64,000 nt of DNA from Candidatus Polarisedimenticolaceae bacterium (GCA_036275915.1 DASUCV010000004.1:788204-852203), one strand, 5' to 3'; shown: positions 31,885 through 40,631, counted from the first letter of the stretch. Notes: generated by a model from the letters alone, not told the origin. Numbers and translations are program-made.

Positions 31885-34470
31885 TCAGTGGGTGGTGGTG
31901 GCTCTCACCGTATCACCGAACCGGCGGTCGAGCGCGACGCACTCGTCCACCGACTCGACGACGCGCGCCAGCTCCGTGGCGGTGCCGGACGGCGCGTGCT
32001 TCGGGTCGGAGAAGAAGGTGCGCGCCGCGGCGACGCGCTCTTCCGAGCAGCCCGCGGCGTAGTAAGGCATGTAGATCATGTAGTCGGACGGGATCTTCGC
32101 CGCGAGCTCGTCATAGTGCGTCGTCATCCACGTCCATGCGGCGCCACGCGACGTGGGCACGCCGCCCATCGTGCGCGCGATACGCGTCGTCTCCTGCGGA
32201 CGGAGCGGGCCGGTGAGGGAGTACGCGAGGGCGCGATCGACGAGCGCCGGAGCGCGGAAGTTCCCGAGCGCCGAGAGGAAAAGGCTGCGTTCCGCGGGGA
32301 TCTTCGCGGACTCGAAGCGGCTCTTGTAGGTGTCGAAGAGCGCGGCGTCGCCGCGGATCGCGGCGCCCATGACGGCGCTCCGGACGAGCGACGGATCGAC
32401 CGAGGTGCGGTCGGCGAGGTACGCCTTCGCGAGCTTTTCGAGCTCGGCGAGCGCCTTCTCGTCGCGCCCCGCGTCGGCGAGGCGGTCGTAGAGGAGCGCA
32501 CGAAGGCTCGTCGTCGACAACCGCTCGCCCTTGACCGGCGACGGACCGATCTTCTCGAGCTGCGGGCCGAGCGTCTGCCGGACGAACGGCGCGATCGCAG
32601 CGTCGTCGTGCTCGGAGAAGAAGCGCTCGCGGATCGTGTCGATCCCCTTGACGACCTCGATGACGACGTCGGGCTCGTCGTCGCCCGCGAAGGCGACGAC
32701 CGTCTTGACGGCGACCTCGCCGGGAAGCTGTCCGGCGGAGAGGAGCGCGTTCACGTTGCCGACGAGGCCGACGCGCTCGCGCACCGTGAGCGACTTGGTC
32801 GCGGCGGACGACATCGCGGCGAGCGCGTCGGGCGCGACCGACCAGCGGTAGTAGCCGCCCTCGTCGGCGTTCGGGTGCACCCACGCGGGCGGGGCGGAGG
32901 CGTCGAGTTTGACGAGCTGTGAGGCTTCCTTCAGGAGGACGCGCTGCACGCGCGTGCCGTCGCCCGCGGGGTATCTCAGGGACACCGGGATCGACCAGAG
33001 CTGCGGCTTCGGCGCCTTCGCCCCCGCCGAGAGGAAGCGCGTCTGCGTGAGCTTCACGGACAGGCCCTGGATCTCCGCGGTGACGATGGGAACGCCCGGC
33101 TGGTCGAGGAACGACGAGAGCGTGCCCTTCACGTCCTTCTTGGCCGCCGCGCCGAGCGCCGACCAGAGATCGTCGGCGGTGGCGTTCGCGTCGGCGTGCG
33201 CGGTGAGATACGCGATGACGCCGGTGCGGAACGTGTCGGCGCCGATCCAGCTCTCGACCATGTCGAGGACCGCCGCCCCCTTCGAGTACGCGAGGAAGTC
33301 CGCCGACTGGAGGAGCGAGTCGACCGACTGGACCGGCTGGCGCATCGCGCGGGTAGAGACCAGGGTGTCCGTCACCATGACGCCTTGCTTGGAATTCACC
33401 TGCTCGATCGAGGCGTCGTACTCCGGGTAAAGCTGGATGACGATCTTCTGCTCCATCCAGGTCGCGAACGACTCGTTGAGCCAGAGGTCGTCCCACCACG
33501 CCATCGTGACGAGATCGCCGAACCACATGTGCGCGATCTCGTGCGCCAGGAAGACGGCGAGCCGCTCGCGCTCGTTCGCGTTCGCGGTCTTCGAGTCGAG
33601 GAGGAGCGAGCTGTCGACGAAGGTGATGAGGCCCGGGTTCTCCATCGCGCCGTACCAGTACTCCGGCACCGCGATGAGGTCGAGCTTCTCGTACGGGTAC
33701 TTCCGGCCGAAGTACTTCTCGAGCTCCTTCAAGACCGGCGGCGTCATCGTCACCGCCTCGGCGGTGAGCGCCTTCGACCCCTTGGGACAGATGACCCGCG
33801 TCGGGATCGAGGTGCCCGGAATCGGGACCGTCTCGAACGGACCGACGGCGAGCGCGACGAGGTACGAAGGAAGCGGCCTCGTCGTCGCGAAGACGGTCGT
33901 GCGCTTGCCGTTCGCCTCGGAGGTCTTCGCCTCCGGCGTGTTTGCGAGCGAAATCTGATCCGACGGTGCCGTGATCGTGATGGAGTACGGGATCTTGAAC
34001 GACGGCTCGTCGAAGCACGGGAACGCCTGACGCGCATCGACCGCCTCGAACTGCGTGAAGGCGTACCACTCGCCCGCGGACTTCAGGCGGTAAAGTCCCT
34101 TCGCCGCGGTGTCGAACTTGTTGTGGAAGGCGATCCGGAGGAGGTGTGCCCCCGGCGCGAGCGGCGCCTTCCCCTGCAGCTCGATCATCCCGTCGTCCTT
34201 GACGGCGGACGTCCATGGCGACTCGTCGAGCGCGATCGTGTCGAGGTCGATCTGTCTCGCGTGCATCCGGAACGAGGTCACCGGCTTCTTCACGTCGAGC
34301 TTGATCTCGACCGTGCCGGTGTAGCCCTCCTGGCGCGGGTCGAGATCGAGGACGATCGACTGGGCCTTCGGGACGACGTCCTTCCCGAGACGCCCGACCT
34401 GCTCGTCCGCGGCGACTGCGGGGAACGTGGCCACCACAGCGGCCGCGACGACGAAGATGACGGGCCTCAT
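31885..34470 (-). CDS. M1-family aminopeptidase, exported
   Basis: An 861-residue M1 zinc aminopeptidase. The signal peptide (MRPVIFVVAAAVVATFPAVA) sends it to the periplasm. The exopeptidase motif GAMENPG (about residue 280) and the zinc site HEIAHMWFGDLV with the distal Glu in WLNESFATWM follow. The C-terminal ERAP1-like helical domain (about residues 540-850) is present, so it is full length. It starts three bases before the end of the upstream SRPBCC gene's stop region, so the two are one operon. It should trim N-terminal residues from peptides. Confidence 0.93.
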   Translation of the reverse strand: MRPVIFVVAAAVVATFPAVAADEQVGRLGKDVVPKAQSIVLDLDPRQEGYTGTVEIKLDVKKPVTSFRMHARQIDLDTIALDESPWTSAVKDDGMIELQGKAPLAPGAHLLRIAFHNKFDTAAKGLYRLKSAGEWYAFTQFEAVDARQAFPCFDEPSFKIPYSITITAPSDQISLANTPEAKTSEANGKRTTVFATTRPLPSYLVALAVGPFETVPIPGTSIPTRVICPKGSKALTAEAVTMTPPVLKELEKYFGRKYPYEKLDLIAVPEYWYGAMENPGLITFVDSSLLLDSKTANANERERLAVFLAHEIAHMWFGDLVTMAWWDDLWLNESFATWMEQKIVIQLYPEYDASIEQVNSKQGVMVTDTLVSTRAMRQPVQSVDSLLQSADFLAYSKGAAVLDMVESWIGADTFRTGVIAYLTAHADANATADDLWSALGAAAKKDVKGTLSSFLDQPGVPIVTAEIQGLSVKLTQTRFLSAGAKAPKPQLWSIPVSLRYPAGDGTRVQRVLLKEASQLVKLDASAPPAWVHPNADEGGYYRWSVAPDALAAMSSAATKSLTVRERVGLVGNVNALLSAGQLPGEVAVKTVVAFAGDDEPDVVIEVVKGIDTIRERFFSEHDDAAIAPFVRQTLGPQLEKIGPSPVKGERLSTTSLRALLYDRLADAGRDEKALAELEKLAKAYLADRTSVDPSLVRSAVMGAAIRGDAALFDTYKSRFESAKIPAERSLFLSALGNFRAPALVDRALAYSLTGPLRPQETTRIARTMGGVPTSRGAAWTWMTTHYDELAAKIPSDYMIYMPYYAAGCSEERVAAARTFFSDPKHAPSGTATELARVVESVDECVALDRRFGDTVRATTTH

Positions 34471-34473
34471 CGC

Positions 34474-35499
34474 TTACTTCACCGGCTGGACGATGTTCGT
34501 GCGCAGATCGGCCGGCGCCGTCGTCCCCGGATCGGTCACGTACTCGTCCCACGGCGACCCCGCGGACTCGTAGCCGCGCGCCGCCATGTACGCGTGGAGC
34601 TTGTCGTACGTCGCCGCCATCCCGGAGTACGGCCCCTTCATGACGACCTTGAGCGCCTTCCCCGAGTACGTCTGCTTCACCTTGACCGGAGAGTCGGCGG
34701 CGATCTCCTTCTCGGGTGACTTGTCGACGGGAATCGCGGCGTCGAACGCGTAGCCGGTGTCGTCGTATTTGGTGTTGATCGTCATCGGCGCGCCCGCGAT
34801 CTGGAGGCCGTTCGCCTTCATGAACTTCCCGACCTGCATGTACGACGCGCCGATCGTCTTCGCGATCTCGGTCTCGTCCTTCGACGCCGTGGCCGGAAGG
34901 TACGCGACCGTGACCGGCTTCGCGTCGATCTTCTCGACCGCGAGGTCGGCGAAGTCGGTCTTCGGCAATCCTTCGGCCACGCTCTTCAGGTTCGCGAGCC
35001 CCTGGTCGAAGTCGGGCCCGATCATCTTGTCCATCATGAGCCCGAAGTAGCGCCCGACCGGCCCCGCGCCCATGTCGTTGTCCATCCCCCACACCACCTG
35101 CGTCCCGCCTGCGGCCGCCTGCGAGAGCGTCATGCGTGCCTCGGCCGGTGGGTATCCTTGGAACACGAGCTTCCAGACCACGAGCTCCGGCGCCTTCGCC
35201 TCGACGACCTCTTGCGTGCCGGTGCCGACCGTCTTCGGGTCGCCCGTCCAGCTCTGCTTCGCGCCGACGCCGAACTCCGGCCCTTCGAGCGTGACCTTCA
35301 TGTTCGGGTCTTTGTGCTGCCATGGCGACCACTTCGGAAATGGTCGGAACCCATCGATGAGCGCGTAGACCGTCGCCTGCGGGGCGCCGATCGTGACCTG
35401 ACGCTCGACGTGAACCATTCGCGGCAGCAACATCCCGACGCCGGCGAGCACCACGACGAGGATCACCAACGCCAGGACGAGCTTCTTCAAGATGGACAT
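34474..35499 (-). CDS. membrane-anchored SRPBCC plus GyrI-like effector-binding protein
   Basis: A 341-residue protein. A single N-terminal membrane helix (LVLALVILVVVLAGVGMLL) anchors it. Residues about 30-170 are a polyketide cyclase/SRPBCC domain (VTIGAPQATVYALIDGFRPFPKWSPW). Residues about 185-335 are a GyrI-like AraC effector-binding domain (VAYLPATASKD, KVKQTYSGKALKVVMKGPY). This domain pair is found in several phyla as a small-molecule binder. It is directly upstream of the M1 aminopeptidase gene (3 bp gap). No reaction can be assigned. Confidence 0.85.
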   Translation of the reverse strand: MSILKKLVLALVILVVVLAGVGMLLPRMVHVERQVTIGAPQATVYALIDGFRPFPKWSPWQHKDPNMKVTLEGPEFGVGAKQSWTGDPKTVGTGTQEVVEAKAPELVVWKLVFQGYPPAEARMTLSQAAAGGTQVVWGMDNDMGAGPVGRYFGLMMDKMIGPDFDQGLANLKSVAEGLPKTDFADLAVEKIDAKPVTVAYLPATASKDETEIAKTIGASYMQVGKFMKANGLQIAGAPMTINTKYDDTGYAFDAAIPVDKSPEKEIAADSPVKVKQTYSGKALKVVMKGPYSGMAATYDKLHAYMAARGYESAGSPWDEYVTDPGTTAPADLRTNIVQPVK

Positions 35500-35540
35500 G
35501 CACCGACCTCCGTAGTCCGCGCACGTTACAACGGCGCCGA

Positions 35541-35566
35541 GGGGACAGCCAACCCGATTCTTAGTA
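35541..35566. repeat. single-arm GGGGACAG element
   Basis: GGGGACAGCCAACCCGATT begins at 35541 and resembles the outer arm of the palindromes at 5100 and 8183, but no matching inverse arm was found nearby. It lies between the SRPBCC gene start and the transporter gene, which are divergent. It is probably a decayed or half copy. Confidence 0.45.
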
Positions 35567-35605
35567 GCCTAGGCGCCCCCCCGCGAGGGTACGGAAGGGC
35601 GCCCG

Positions 35606-36583
35606 TTGGGTTTCCTCGGCCAGACGCGATCGCTCCTGATCACCGGCCTCGCGGACGTCTTCGCCGCCGTGCGCGAAGAATCGCGCCGCCCCGGCGAGCG
35701 CTTCGGCCTCGTCCTCATGGTCGTCTCCGCCGCCTGCTTCGCGCTGATGGCGGCGATCGCGAAGAAGCTCCTCCCGACGACGCCGATGCAAGCGGTCGTC
35801 TTCTCGCGCGGCATCCTCATGACGACGACGTTCGTGGCGCTCGCGCGGCGCCAAGGCGTGCCGGTCATCGGGAATCATCCGTGGATGCTCCTCTTCCGGG
35901 GACTCCTCGGCTACGGCGCTCTCTCCTGCTACTTCTGGTCGGTCCAGCACCTCCCGCTCGGCGATGCCGTCTTGCTTCAATACAGCCATCCGATCTTCGT
36001 GGCGGCGCTCGCGCCGTTCGTCCTCCACGAGGCCACCGGGCGCTGGCACTGGCCGCTCGTCGTCGGCGCCCTGGCCGGCGTCGCGCTCATCGTGGGACCG
36101 GCCCACGGGTTCCGCGGCGCGGCGCTCATCGGCCTCTGCGGCTCGATGCTCTCGGGCACGGCGTACATGGCGGTGCGCCGGCTCTCACGCACGGAACACG
36201 CGCTCACGATCCTGATCTGGTTCCCGCTCGCGAGCATCCCCGCCTCGCTCGTCGCGACGCTCCACGCGGGGAAAGCCGCGCTTCCTCGTACGGGCGCGGA
36301 GATCGCGGGACATCTCCTCGTCTTCGTCTCCGCGCTCGTCGGCCAGTGGACCCTGACCTCGGGCCTGGCGCGCGCCGGCGCCGCGCGCGCAACCGCGGTG
36401 ACGATGACCGGCCCGGTCTTCGGCCTTGCCTTCGGATGGCTCATGTTCGGAACGCGCCCCGTTCTCGAATCGCTCGCCGGCACGGCGATCGTCATCGCCG
36501 CGGTGATCCTCCTCGCGAAAGAAAAGAAGAAGCCTGTTGATCTGGTCGAGACGCGGGAAGAGTCGGTCGTCAGTAGTCGATAG
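35606..36583 (+). CDS. EamA/DMT-family transporter
   Basis: A 325-residue ten-helix inner-membrane transporter of the drug/metabolite superfamily, with two EamA halves (about residues 35-160 and 175-310). FSRGILMTTTFVALARRQG and LQYSHPIFVAALAPFVLHEA, then the second-half LTSGLARAGAARATAVTMTGPVF, are typical. The start is TTG with GGAAGG upstream; a start nearer residue 34 is also possible, since the first 30 residues are hydrophilic. It is divergent from the SRPBCC/M1 operon. The substrate is unknown. Confidence 0.85.
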   Translation: MGFLGQTRSLLITGLADVFAAVREESRRPGERFGLVLMVVSAACFALMAAIAKKLLPTTPMQAVVFSRGILMTTTFVALARRQGVPVIGNHPWMLLFRGLLGYGALSCYFWSVQHLPLGDAVLLQYSHPIFVAALAPFVLHEATGRWHWPLVVGALAGVALIVGPAHGFRGAALIGLCGSMLSGTAYMAVRRLSRTEHALTILIWFPLASIPASLVATLHAGKAALPRTGAEIAGHLLVFVSALVGQWTLTSGLARAGAARATAVTMTGPVFGLAFGWLMFGTRPVLESLAGTAIVIAAVILLAKEKKKPVDLVETREESVVSSR

Positions 36584-36905
36584 CGTCGGAGCTGTAGCGT
36601 CGACAGCACACAACGAGCGTTCGCATCGACGGTCAACAGCTCAACGTCGAGAGTCGATCACGCAATGAACTCTCGAACATCGGTGCACACGCTTCTTCTG
36701 ATCGTCACTCTCACGTTCGCGGTCGACCAGGATGGCGAGGTGGACGACGCCATTGACACGAATGTGTCGGCCGACCCGGCCGATGCTCGTCGACTCCTGG
36801 GAGCGACGACCGGGACATGAGCGAGGGCCCAGCGCCCTCCATTCTCTTCTATGTGTTAAAGGCAAGTGACGGAATGGTGGAATCGCCGGGGTAGACTAAC
36901 GGCCG
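36584..36905. other. intergenic stretch with a possible 51-codon ORF
   Basis: This gap holds GTCGA-rich direct and inverted short repeats (36570-36660), loosely like the palindrome at 592-674. A plus-strand ATG at 36665 opens 51 codons to TGA at 36818-36820, starting MNSRTSVHTLLLIVTLTF. It could be a small exported peptide or chance. No clear ribosome site stands before it, and nothing else is convincing. Confidence 0.3.
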
Positions 36906-37319
36906 ATGAACGCCCGCGCCTTCAGGTCTTTTCCGCGCTCGGCCGCGTGTCTGCCCGAGATCTTCGAATTCATGGAGGCGTTCTTCGAGACATCCGGCGT
37001 GGCCGAGCCGCACCGCAACCCGGCGGAGTTCGCCGTCGAGGAGCTCTTCACGAACCTCGTCAAGTACAGCCGCGGCGGGACGCAGGAGATCCGGATCGAG
37101 CTGGCGCGGGAGGCGGGCCGCCTTGTCGTCAGCCTTACCGATTTCGGCGTCGAGCCGTTCGACATCCGCACCGTCCCCGACGCGCAGGTCGATCTCTCGG
37201 TCGACCAGCGGAAACCAGGCGGGCTCGGCATCCACCTCGTGCGGCGGATGGTCGATCAGATCGATTACCGGTACGAAGACGGCTGCAGCACCACCACGTT
37301 CGTGAAGAGCCTGGAGTGA
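36906..37319 (+). CDS. RsbW/SpoIIAB-type anti-sigma or switch kinase
   Basis: A 137-residue GHKL-fold protein kinase of the RsbW family. The N box EFAVEELFTNLVKYS, the G1 region TDFGVEPFD and the G2 box GLGIHLVRRMVDQI are present, and no transmitter domain is attached, so it is a stand-alone switch kinase. Such kinases phosphorylate a STAS partner, whose gene starts five bases downstream (37325). The partner-switch could release or hold a third protein. This pair lies directly upstream of the ECF sigma factor, which makes a regulatory link likely but not proven. Confidence 0.9.
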   Translation: MNARAFRSFPRSAACLPEIFEFMEAFFETSGVAEPHRNPAEFAVEELFTNLVKYSRGGTQEIRIELAREAGRLVVSLTDFGVEPFDIRTVPDAQVDLSVDQRKPGGLGIHLVRRMVDQIDYRYEDGCSTTTFVKSLE

Positions 37320-37324
37320 GTCCC

Positions 37325-37624
37325 ATGCTCGAGATCAAGTTCGGACCCGAGGGCGAGGTGATCATGGCGGGGCGCTTCGATGCCTCGCAGGCCGAGATGG
37401 CCGAGACCTTCCTCTCCGGCGTCAAAGAGAGCCGGGTCGTCGACCTCAAGGACCTGAGCTATATCTCCAGCCTGGGGCTGGGGGTGCTACTCTCGGCCCA
37501 GAAACGCCTGATGGGAGCGGGTCACAGTCTTCGTCTGGTCAACGTCCGGGGACATGTACGGGAGATCTTTCATTTTTCCGGCTTCGAGCAGGTTTTTGAG
37601 ATCGACCCGGCTCCCCCGGCGTGA
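37325..37624 (+). CDS. STAS-domain anti-sigma antagonist
   Basis: A 99-residue STAS protein of the SpoIIAA/RsbV type. The typical core is DLKDLSYISSLGLGVLLSAQK, where Ser48/Ser49 are the expected phosphorylation site, followed by LRLVNVRGHVREIFHFSGF. In its unphosphorylated form it should bind the RsbW-like kinase encoded five bases upstream. The stop codon lies 36 bp before the ECF sigma ATG. The protein is a whole single domain. The start ATG follows a GAGTGAGTC sequence that gives a weak ribosome site, so coupling to the kinase gene is likely. Confidence 0.92.
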   Translation: MLEIKFGPEGEVIMAGRFDASQAEMAETFLSGVKESRVVDLKDLSYISSLGLGVLLSAQKRLMGAGHSLRLVNVRGHVREIFHFSGFEQVFEIDPAPPA

Positions 37625-37660
37625 TCGGCTGGCCAACTTCCCCGGAACCGGCGTGCGCTT

Positions 37661-38206
37661 ATGACGAATGAGAACGACGACAACGCGCTGGTTCAGGGGT
37701 GCTTGGCCGGAGACGAACACGCCTTCGAGATCCTCGTCGTCCGCTATCAAGGGCCGATCTACAACGCCGTCCTCCGGATGGTGCGCGACCGGGACGACGC
37801 CTCGGATCTCACGCAGAACGCTTTTCTCAAAGCGTATCAACAGCTCTCCAAGTTCGATCCTCATTACAAGTTCTTCAGCTGGCTCTACCGAATCGCGATC
37901 AACGAGAGCCTGAATTTCGTCAAGCGGAGCGGGCGGCAGGAGCCGCTCGACGGTGACGGCGTGGCGGAGTCGGCCGATCCCGAGCGGTCCGTGGTCTCGG
38001 CCGAGATCGGCCGTCACGTTCAGGGCGCTCTCATGAAGGTCTCTGCGGACTACCGCGCCGTCCTCGTGCTCCGGCACTTCCACGACTGCTCGTACGAGGA
38101 CATGGCCGCGATCCTCGGCATCCCCGAGAAAACAGTAAAGTCGAGACTTTTCAGCGCCCGACGTCAGCTCAAGGAGCTACTCGAGGCCGAGGGCATGCTG
38201 CCTTGA
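37661..38206 (+). CDS. ECF-type RNA polymerase sigma factor
   Basis: A 181-residue sigma-70-family ECF factor. The region 2 block (DDASDLTQNAFLKAYQQLSKFD, in two parts, then FSWLYRIAINESLNF) and the region 4 HTH YEDMAAILGIPEKTVKSRLF are complete; there is no region 3. Its stop is not followed by an anti-sigma gene as is usual; a truncated copy of this same gene precedes the anti-sigma gene at 39854. It probably transcribes the two repeat-protein genes, whose upstream motif AACCTTTT...GTAnGTTA is ECF-like. Autoregulation is not visible. Confidence 0.94.
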   Translation: MTNENDDNALVQGCLAGDEHAFEILVVRYQGPIYNAVLRMVRDRDDASDLTQNAFLKAYQQLSKFDPHYKFFSWLYRIAINESLNFVKRSGRQEPLDGDGVAESADPERSVVSAEIGRHVQGALMKVSADYRAVLVLRHFHDCSYEDMAAILGIPEKTVKSRLFSARRQLKELLEAEGMLP

Positions 38207-38285
38207 CGCTGTCGGCATACCCCAAACGCGGGAATACTGCCTCGACGCGCTAAGTCCCCTTGCCGGGTTGAATCCGGGCGAGTTT

Positions 38286-38335
38286 GTTGGCGGGCCAAAA
38301 AAAAGCCAACCTTTTCAAATTTCACTGGTACGTTA
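38286..38335 (+). promoter_or_regulatory. ECF-like promoter before repeat gene 1
   Basis: AACCTTTT at 38308-38315 and GTACGTTA at 38328-38335 are 12 bases apart. A stem GTTGGC (38286-38291) / GCCAAC (38305-38310) lies just upstream and overlaps the first box. The same two boxes with exactly the same gap occur before repeat gene 2 at 40653-40680. AAC near -35 fits many ECF promoters. The ATG is at 38380. Confidence 0.65.
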
Positions 38336-38379
38336 CATGTAACGGGGGGCCGAAACGCCCGACAACCTGGAGGCGGAAA

Positions 38380-39459
38380 ATGGCTAGCAGCACAACAGGC
38401 AGGGGGAGCGCGAAATATCTATTCGTCGGAGGCGGCGTGCTCGTCGCGATCGTCTTGGTGGTGGCTTTCAAGAGCTACCCGACCAAGCCCGCAGACGCCA
38501 CCGGCACGATTCAAGGCGCCTCGCGCCACCACGAGACGCAGATCACTCCGGATGACGTCAAGGTCGCGCCCGACGCTCTGGCCGTGTGGATTCAGAGCGA
38601 CACGTTCGACAAGATCGTCAAGGATCCCGTGGCCCGTAAGCTGTTCACCAGTGGCGCGGTGAACGAACTCTTCGTCAACGATGCCGCGCGGCACATCGCA
38701 CTCGCAGACGGTGCGACGAAGGTGATCGTCGGTGACGCGGGCGCGAAGTGGATGGTCCCGGTCGACTCCGGCAAGCTCATCACCGGCGAGGCCGGCCCGA
38801 AGTACATGGTCCCCGTCGACTCCGGAAGACTCATCACCGGCGAGGCCGGCGCGAAGCACATGGTCCCGGTCGATTCCGGCAAGCTCATCACCGGCGACGC
38901 CGGCGCGAAGTGGATGGTGCCGGTCGACTCCGGCAAGCTCATCACCGGCGAGGCCGGCCCGAAGTACATGGTCCCGGTCGACTCCCGCACACTGATCACC
39001 GGTGACGCGGGCTCCAAGTACATGGTCCCCGTCGACTCCGGCAAGCTCATCACCGGTGAGGCCGGCGCGAAGTACATGGTCCCCGTCGACTCCGGCAAGC
39101 TCATCACCGGTGAGGCGCAGAAGCTGCAGAAGGACGGCACCAACCTCATGGTGGCCGGCGATGCGCAGAAGATGGTCCCGATCGATTCGGGTCGGTTGAT
39201 CACGGGTGACGCCGGTGCGAAGTACATGGTCCCGATCGACTCGGGCAAGCTGATCACAGGCGAGGCCCACAACAAGTTCATCACCGTGGGTGACGCTCGC
39301 AAGCTCTTCGCGACCGACGCCGTGAAGCAGGCTCTCGAGAACCCGGCCATCAAGCTCGCGCTCCAGGACGCCGCGTTTTGCGAGGCTCTCCGGGACGCCG
39401 CGACCCTGACTGCACTACAGACCGAGGCGAGGAAGCTCTCGCCCCAGAACGGCGACTGA
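38380..39459 (+). CDS. membrane-anchored protein with 18-residue GDAG/GEAG tandem repeats (repeat protein 1)
   Basis: A 359-residue protein. After a short basic N-terminus, residues about 10-27 form one membrane helix (YLFVGGGVLVAIVLVVAF), so the rest lies outside the cytosol. A conserved head (ADATGTIQGASRHHETQITP, DTFDKIVKDPVARKLF) is followed by about nine copies of an 18-residue unit such as GEAGAKYMVPVDSGKLIT (nucleotides 38731-39258, 54-bp period), with one shorter pair. The tail NKFITVGDARKLF, DAVKQALENPAI and one Cys in AFCEAL is shared with repeat protein 2. The ATG at 38380 follows GGAGGCGG. Family not recognised. Confidence 0.9.
   Translation: MASSTTGRGSAKYLFVGGGVLVAIVLVVAFKSYPTKPADATGTIQGASRHHETQITPDDVKVAPDALAVWIQSDTFDKIVKDPVARKLFTSGAVNELFVNDAARHIALADGATKVIVGDAGAKWMVPVDSGKLITGEAGPKYMVPVDSGRLITGEAGAKHMVPVDSGKLITGDAGAKWMVPVDSGKLITGEAGPKYMVPVDSRTLITGDAGSKYMVPVDSGKLITGEAGAKYMVPVDSGKLITGEAQKLQKDGTNLMVAGDAQKMVPIDSGRLITGDAGAKYMVPIDSGKLITGEAHNKFITVGDARKLFATDAVKQALENPAIKLALQDAAFCEALRDAATLTALQTEARKLSPQNGD
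38731..39258 (+). repeat. 54-bp tandem repeats inside repeat protein 1
   Basis: Seven complete 54-bp units start at 38731, 38785, 38839, 38893, 38947, 39001 and 39055, then two 48-base units (39109 and 39157) and one more 54-bp unit at 39205. Each 54-bp unit codes G-D/E-A-G-x-K-x-M-V-P-V/I-D-S-x-x-L-I-T. Units differ mainly at the residue after K (W, Y, H) and at G-K/G-R/R-T, so the array still undergoes exchange or slippage. Confidence 0.93.
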
Positions 39460-39487
39460 AGCCCGTAAGACATCCGCTTCTGTGAAC

Positions 39488-39527
39488 GAAGGGGGTGCGC
39501 CAACACGGCGCACCCCCTTCGTCTTTT
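39488..39527 (+). terminator. Rho-independent terminator after repeat gene 1
   Basis: The stem GAAGGGGGTGCGCC at 39488-39501 pairs perfectly with GGCGCACCCCCTTC (39507-39520) across the five-base loop AACAC, and is followed by GTCTTTT. It lies 28 bp behind the stop of repeat gene 1, so its transcript ends before the decayed sigma copy and the anti-sigma gene. Confidence 0.92.
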
Positions 39528-39618
39528 CATGAGGCGGATCGCCTGCAGGGTCGGCCCATCTGCCCCCTCGGCAGTTTTCTTCGTTTCGCGCCAGAATTCG
39601 AGCTTATTCGGCCCAGAT

Positions 39619-39857
39619 GTGATCATCCGGCCAACTTCCCGGCCCTCGGCGTGTACTTGGAACGTGAGACGATAACGCGCTGCTTCAGGGGTGCACGAGT
39701 GGAGACGGAAACGATTTCGAGATCCTGCTCATCGAAGCCGCCGCGGCGCGGACGACCCGCCGACAAGACGCCACCTGCGAGGACAGCAAAGCTCCGACTT
39801 TCCAGCGCCCGACGCCAGCTCATCGAGCTGCTCGCGGCCCAGGGTAGGTTGCCATGA
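39619..39857 (+). pseudogene. decayed, internally deleted copy of the ECF sigma gene
   Basis: This stretch matches the functional sigma gene region 37621-38206 at both ends. The 5' part shares GGCCAACTTCCC, and the frame reading ALLQGCTSGDGNDFEILLIE corresponds to ALVQGCLAGDEHAFEILVVR of the intact protein. The 3' part codes LRLSSARRQLIELLAAQGRLP, against SRLFSARRQLKELLEAEGMLP. The middle, with most of regions 2 and 4, is missing (about 340 bases), the first ATG is lost and the two parts are in different frames. The end overlaps the anti-sigma ATG as ATGA, the original operon junction. It cannot make a sigma factor. Confidence 0.9.
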
Positions 39858-40624
39858 CGAACCCTACGGACCTCCACGAGCTGATTCATGCTGACATCGA
39901 CGGAACCGCCAGTCCGGCCGACCGCGCCCGGCTGCGCGAGTTGCTCGACGCGAACCCCGAAGCCCGGGCGGAGCACGAGCGCCTCGCCGCCCTGAAAGAT
40001 GTGCTCGCGCGCGTCGCCCCCGAGGCGCCGCCGGAGCCTCTGCGCGCGCGGATCATGCGCTCCGTACGAGCGGAAAAGGCCCGTCGCTCCATGGGATTCT
40101 GGCAACGCATCGCGCCGCCGTGGCTCACCAGCCGCACCGTTCTGCCGGTCGCCTACGCGGCGGCGGCAGGTGCCATGATCGGGATCGTCGGGTTCCACAT
40201 CATCACCGGGCAGGGCTCATTCGACGCCGTCGAGCGGGATGCCGCGGCGACGATCGGCTCGAAGCCGGCCGGGACCGAGGCGGGCCGGGTCGTCTTGAGC
40301 GGCGCCGGAATCACCGGCACGGCCACTCTCCGGAAGCTCGAGACGACGTTCGCCCTGGACGTCGATCTTCCCGCCGGTTCGGGGCTCGACGTCCGGGTTG
40401 CCTACGACCCGGCGGTGGTGAAATTCGTCGGTTGGACGGACCGGAGTGGCGAGGTCGGCCCGCTCGAGGCCGCGAACGGCACCGTGCGTTGGCACAGTAC
40501 CTCGTCGCAGCGAGTGACTCTCTTCTTGACCCCCCAAACCGGCGAATCGTCCCAGGTGACAGTCAGCTTCAATACCGGCGCCGTCAGCGGCGGCGGTTCC
40601 GTCGGGATCCCAGGGCGCGATTGA
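39854..40624 (+). CDS. membrane-spanning anti-sigma factor
   Basis: A 256-residue anti-sigma factor. The N-terminal cytosolic part HELIHADIDGTASPADRARL resembles the anti-sigma domain but lacks the Zn-binding HxxxCxxC, so it would be a non-zinc type. Residues about 95-117 form one membrane helix (LPVAYAAAAGAMIGIVGFHII). The outside part (about 125-256) is a beta-rich domain (LETTFALDVDLPAGSGLDV, RVTLFLTPQTGESSQVTVSF). Its ATG overlaps the stop of the decayed sigma copy (ATGA), so its former partner sigma has been lost here. It most likely holds the intact sigma encoded at 37661. Confidence 0.85.
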   Translation: MTNPTDLHELIHADIDGTASPADRARLRELLDANPEARAEHERLAALKDVLARVAPEAPPEPLRARIMRSVRAEKARRSMGFWQRIAPPWLTSRTVLPVAYAAAAGAMIGIVGFHIITGQGSFDAVERDAAATIGSKPAGTEAGRVVLSGAGITGTATLRKLETTFALDVDLPAGSGLDVRVAYDPAVVKFVGWTDRSGEVGPLEAANGTVRWHSTSSQRVTLFLTPQTGESSQVTVSFNTGAVSGGGSVGIPGRD

Positions 40625-40631
40625 GAGCGCG

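Noticed and set aside
32111-35524. Long minus-strand frame covering two genes
   Set aside because: It overlaps the M1 aminopeptidase and SRPBCC genes in another frame and shows only Arg/Gly-rich low-complexity sequence.
36641-36865. Minus-strand ORF in the gap before the RsbW-like gene
   Set aside because: It shows no recognisable domain, no ribosome site and sits over short repeats.
38731-39258. Regular 54-bp repeats that could suggest a CRISPR array or satellite DNA
   Set aside because: The repeats are in frame inside one gene, have no unrelated spacers, and no cas genes are near.
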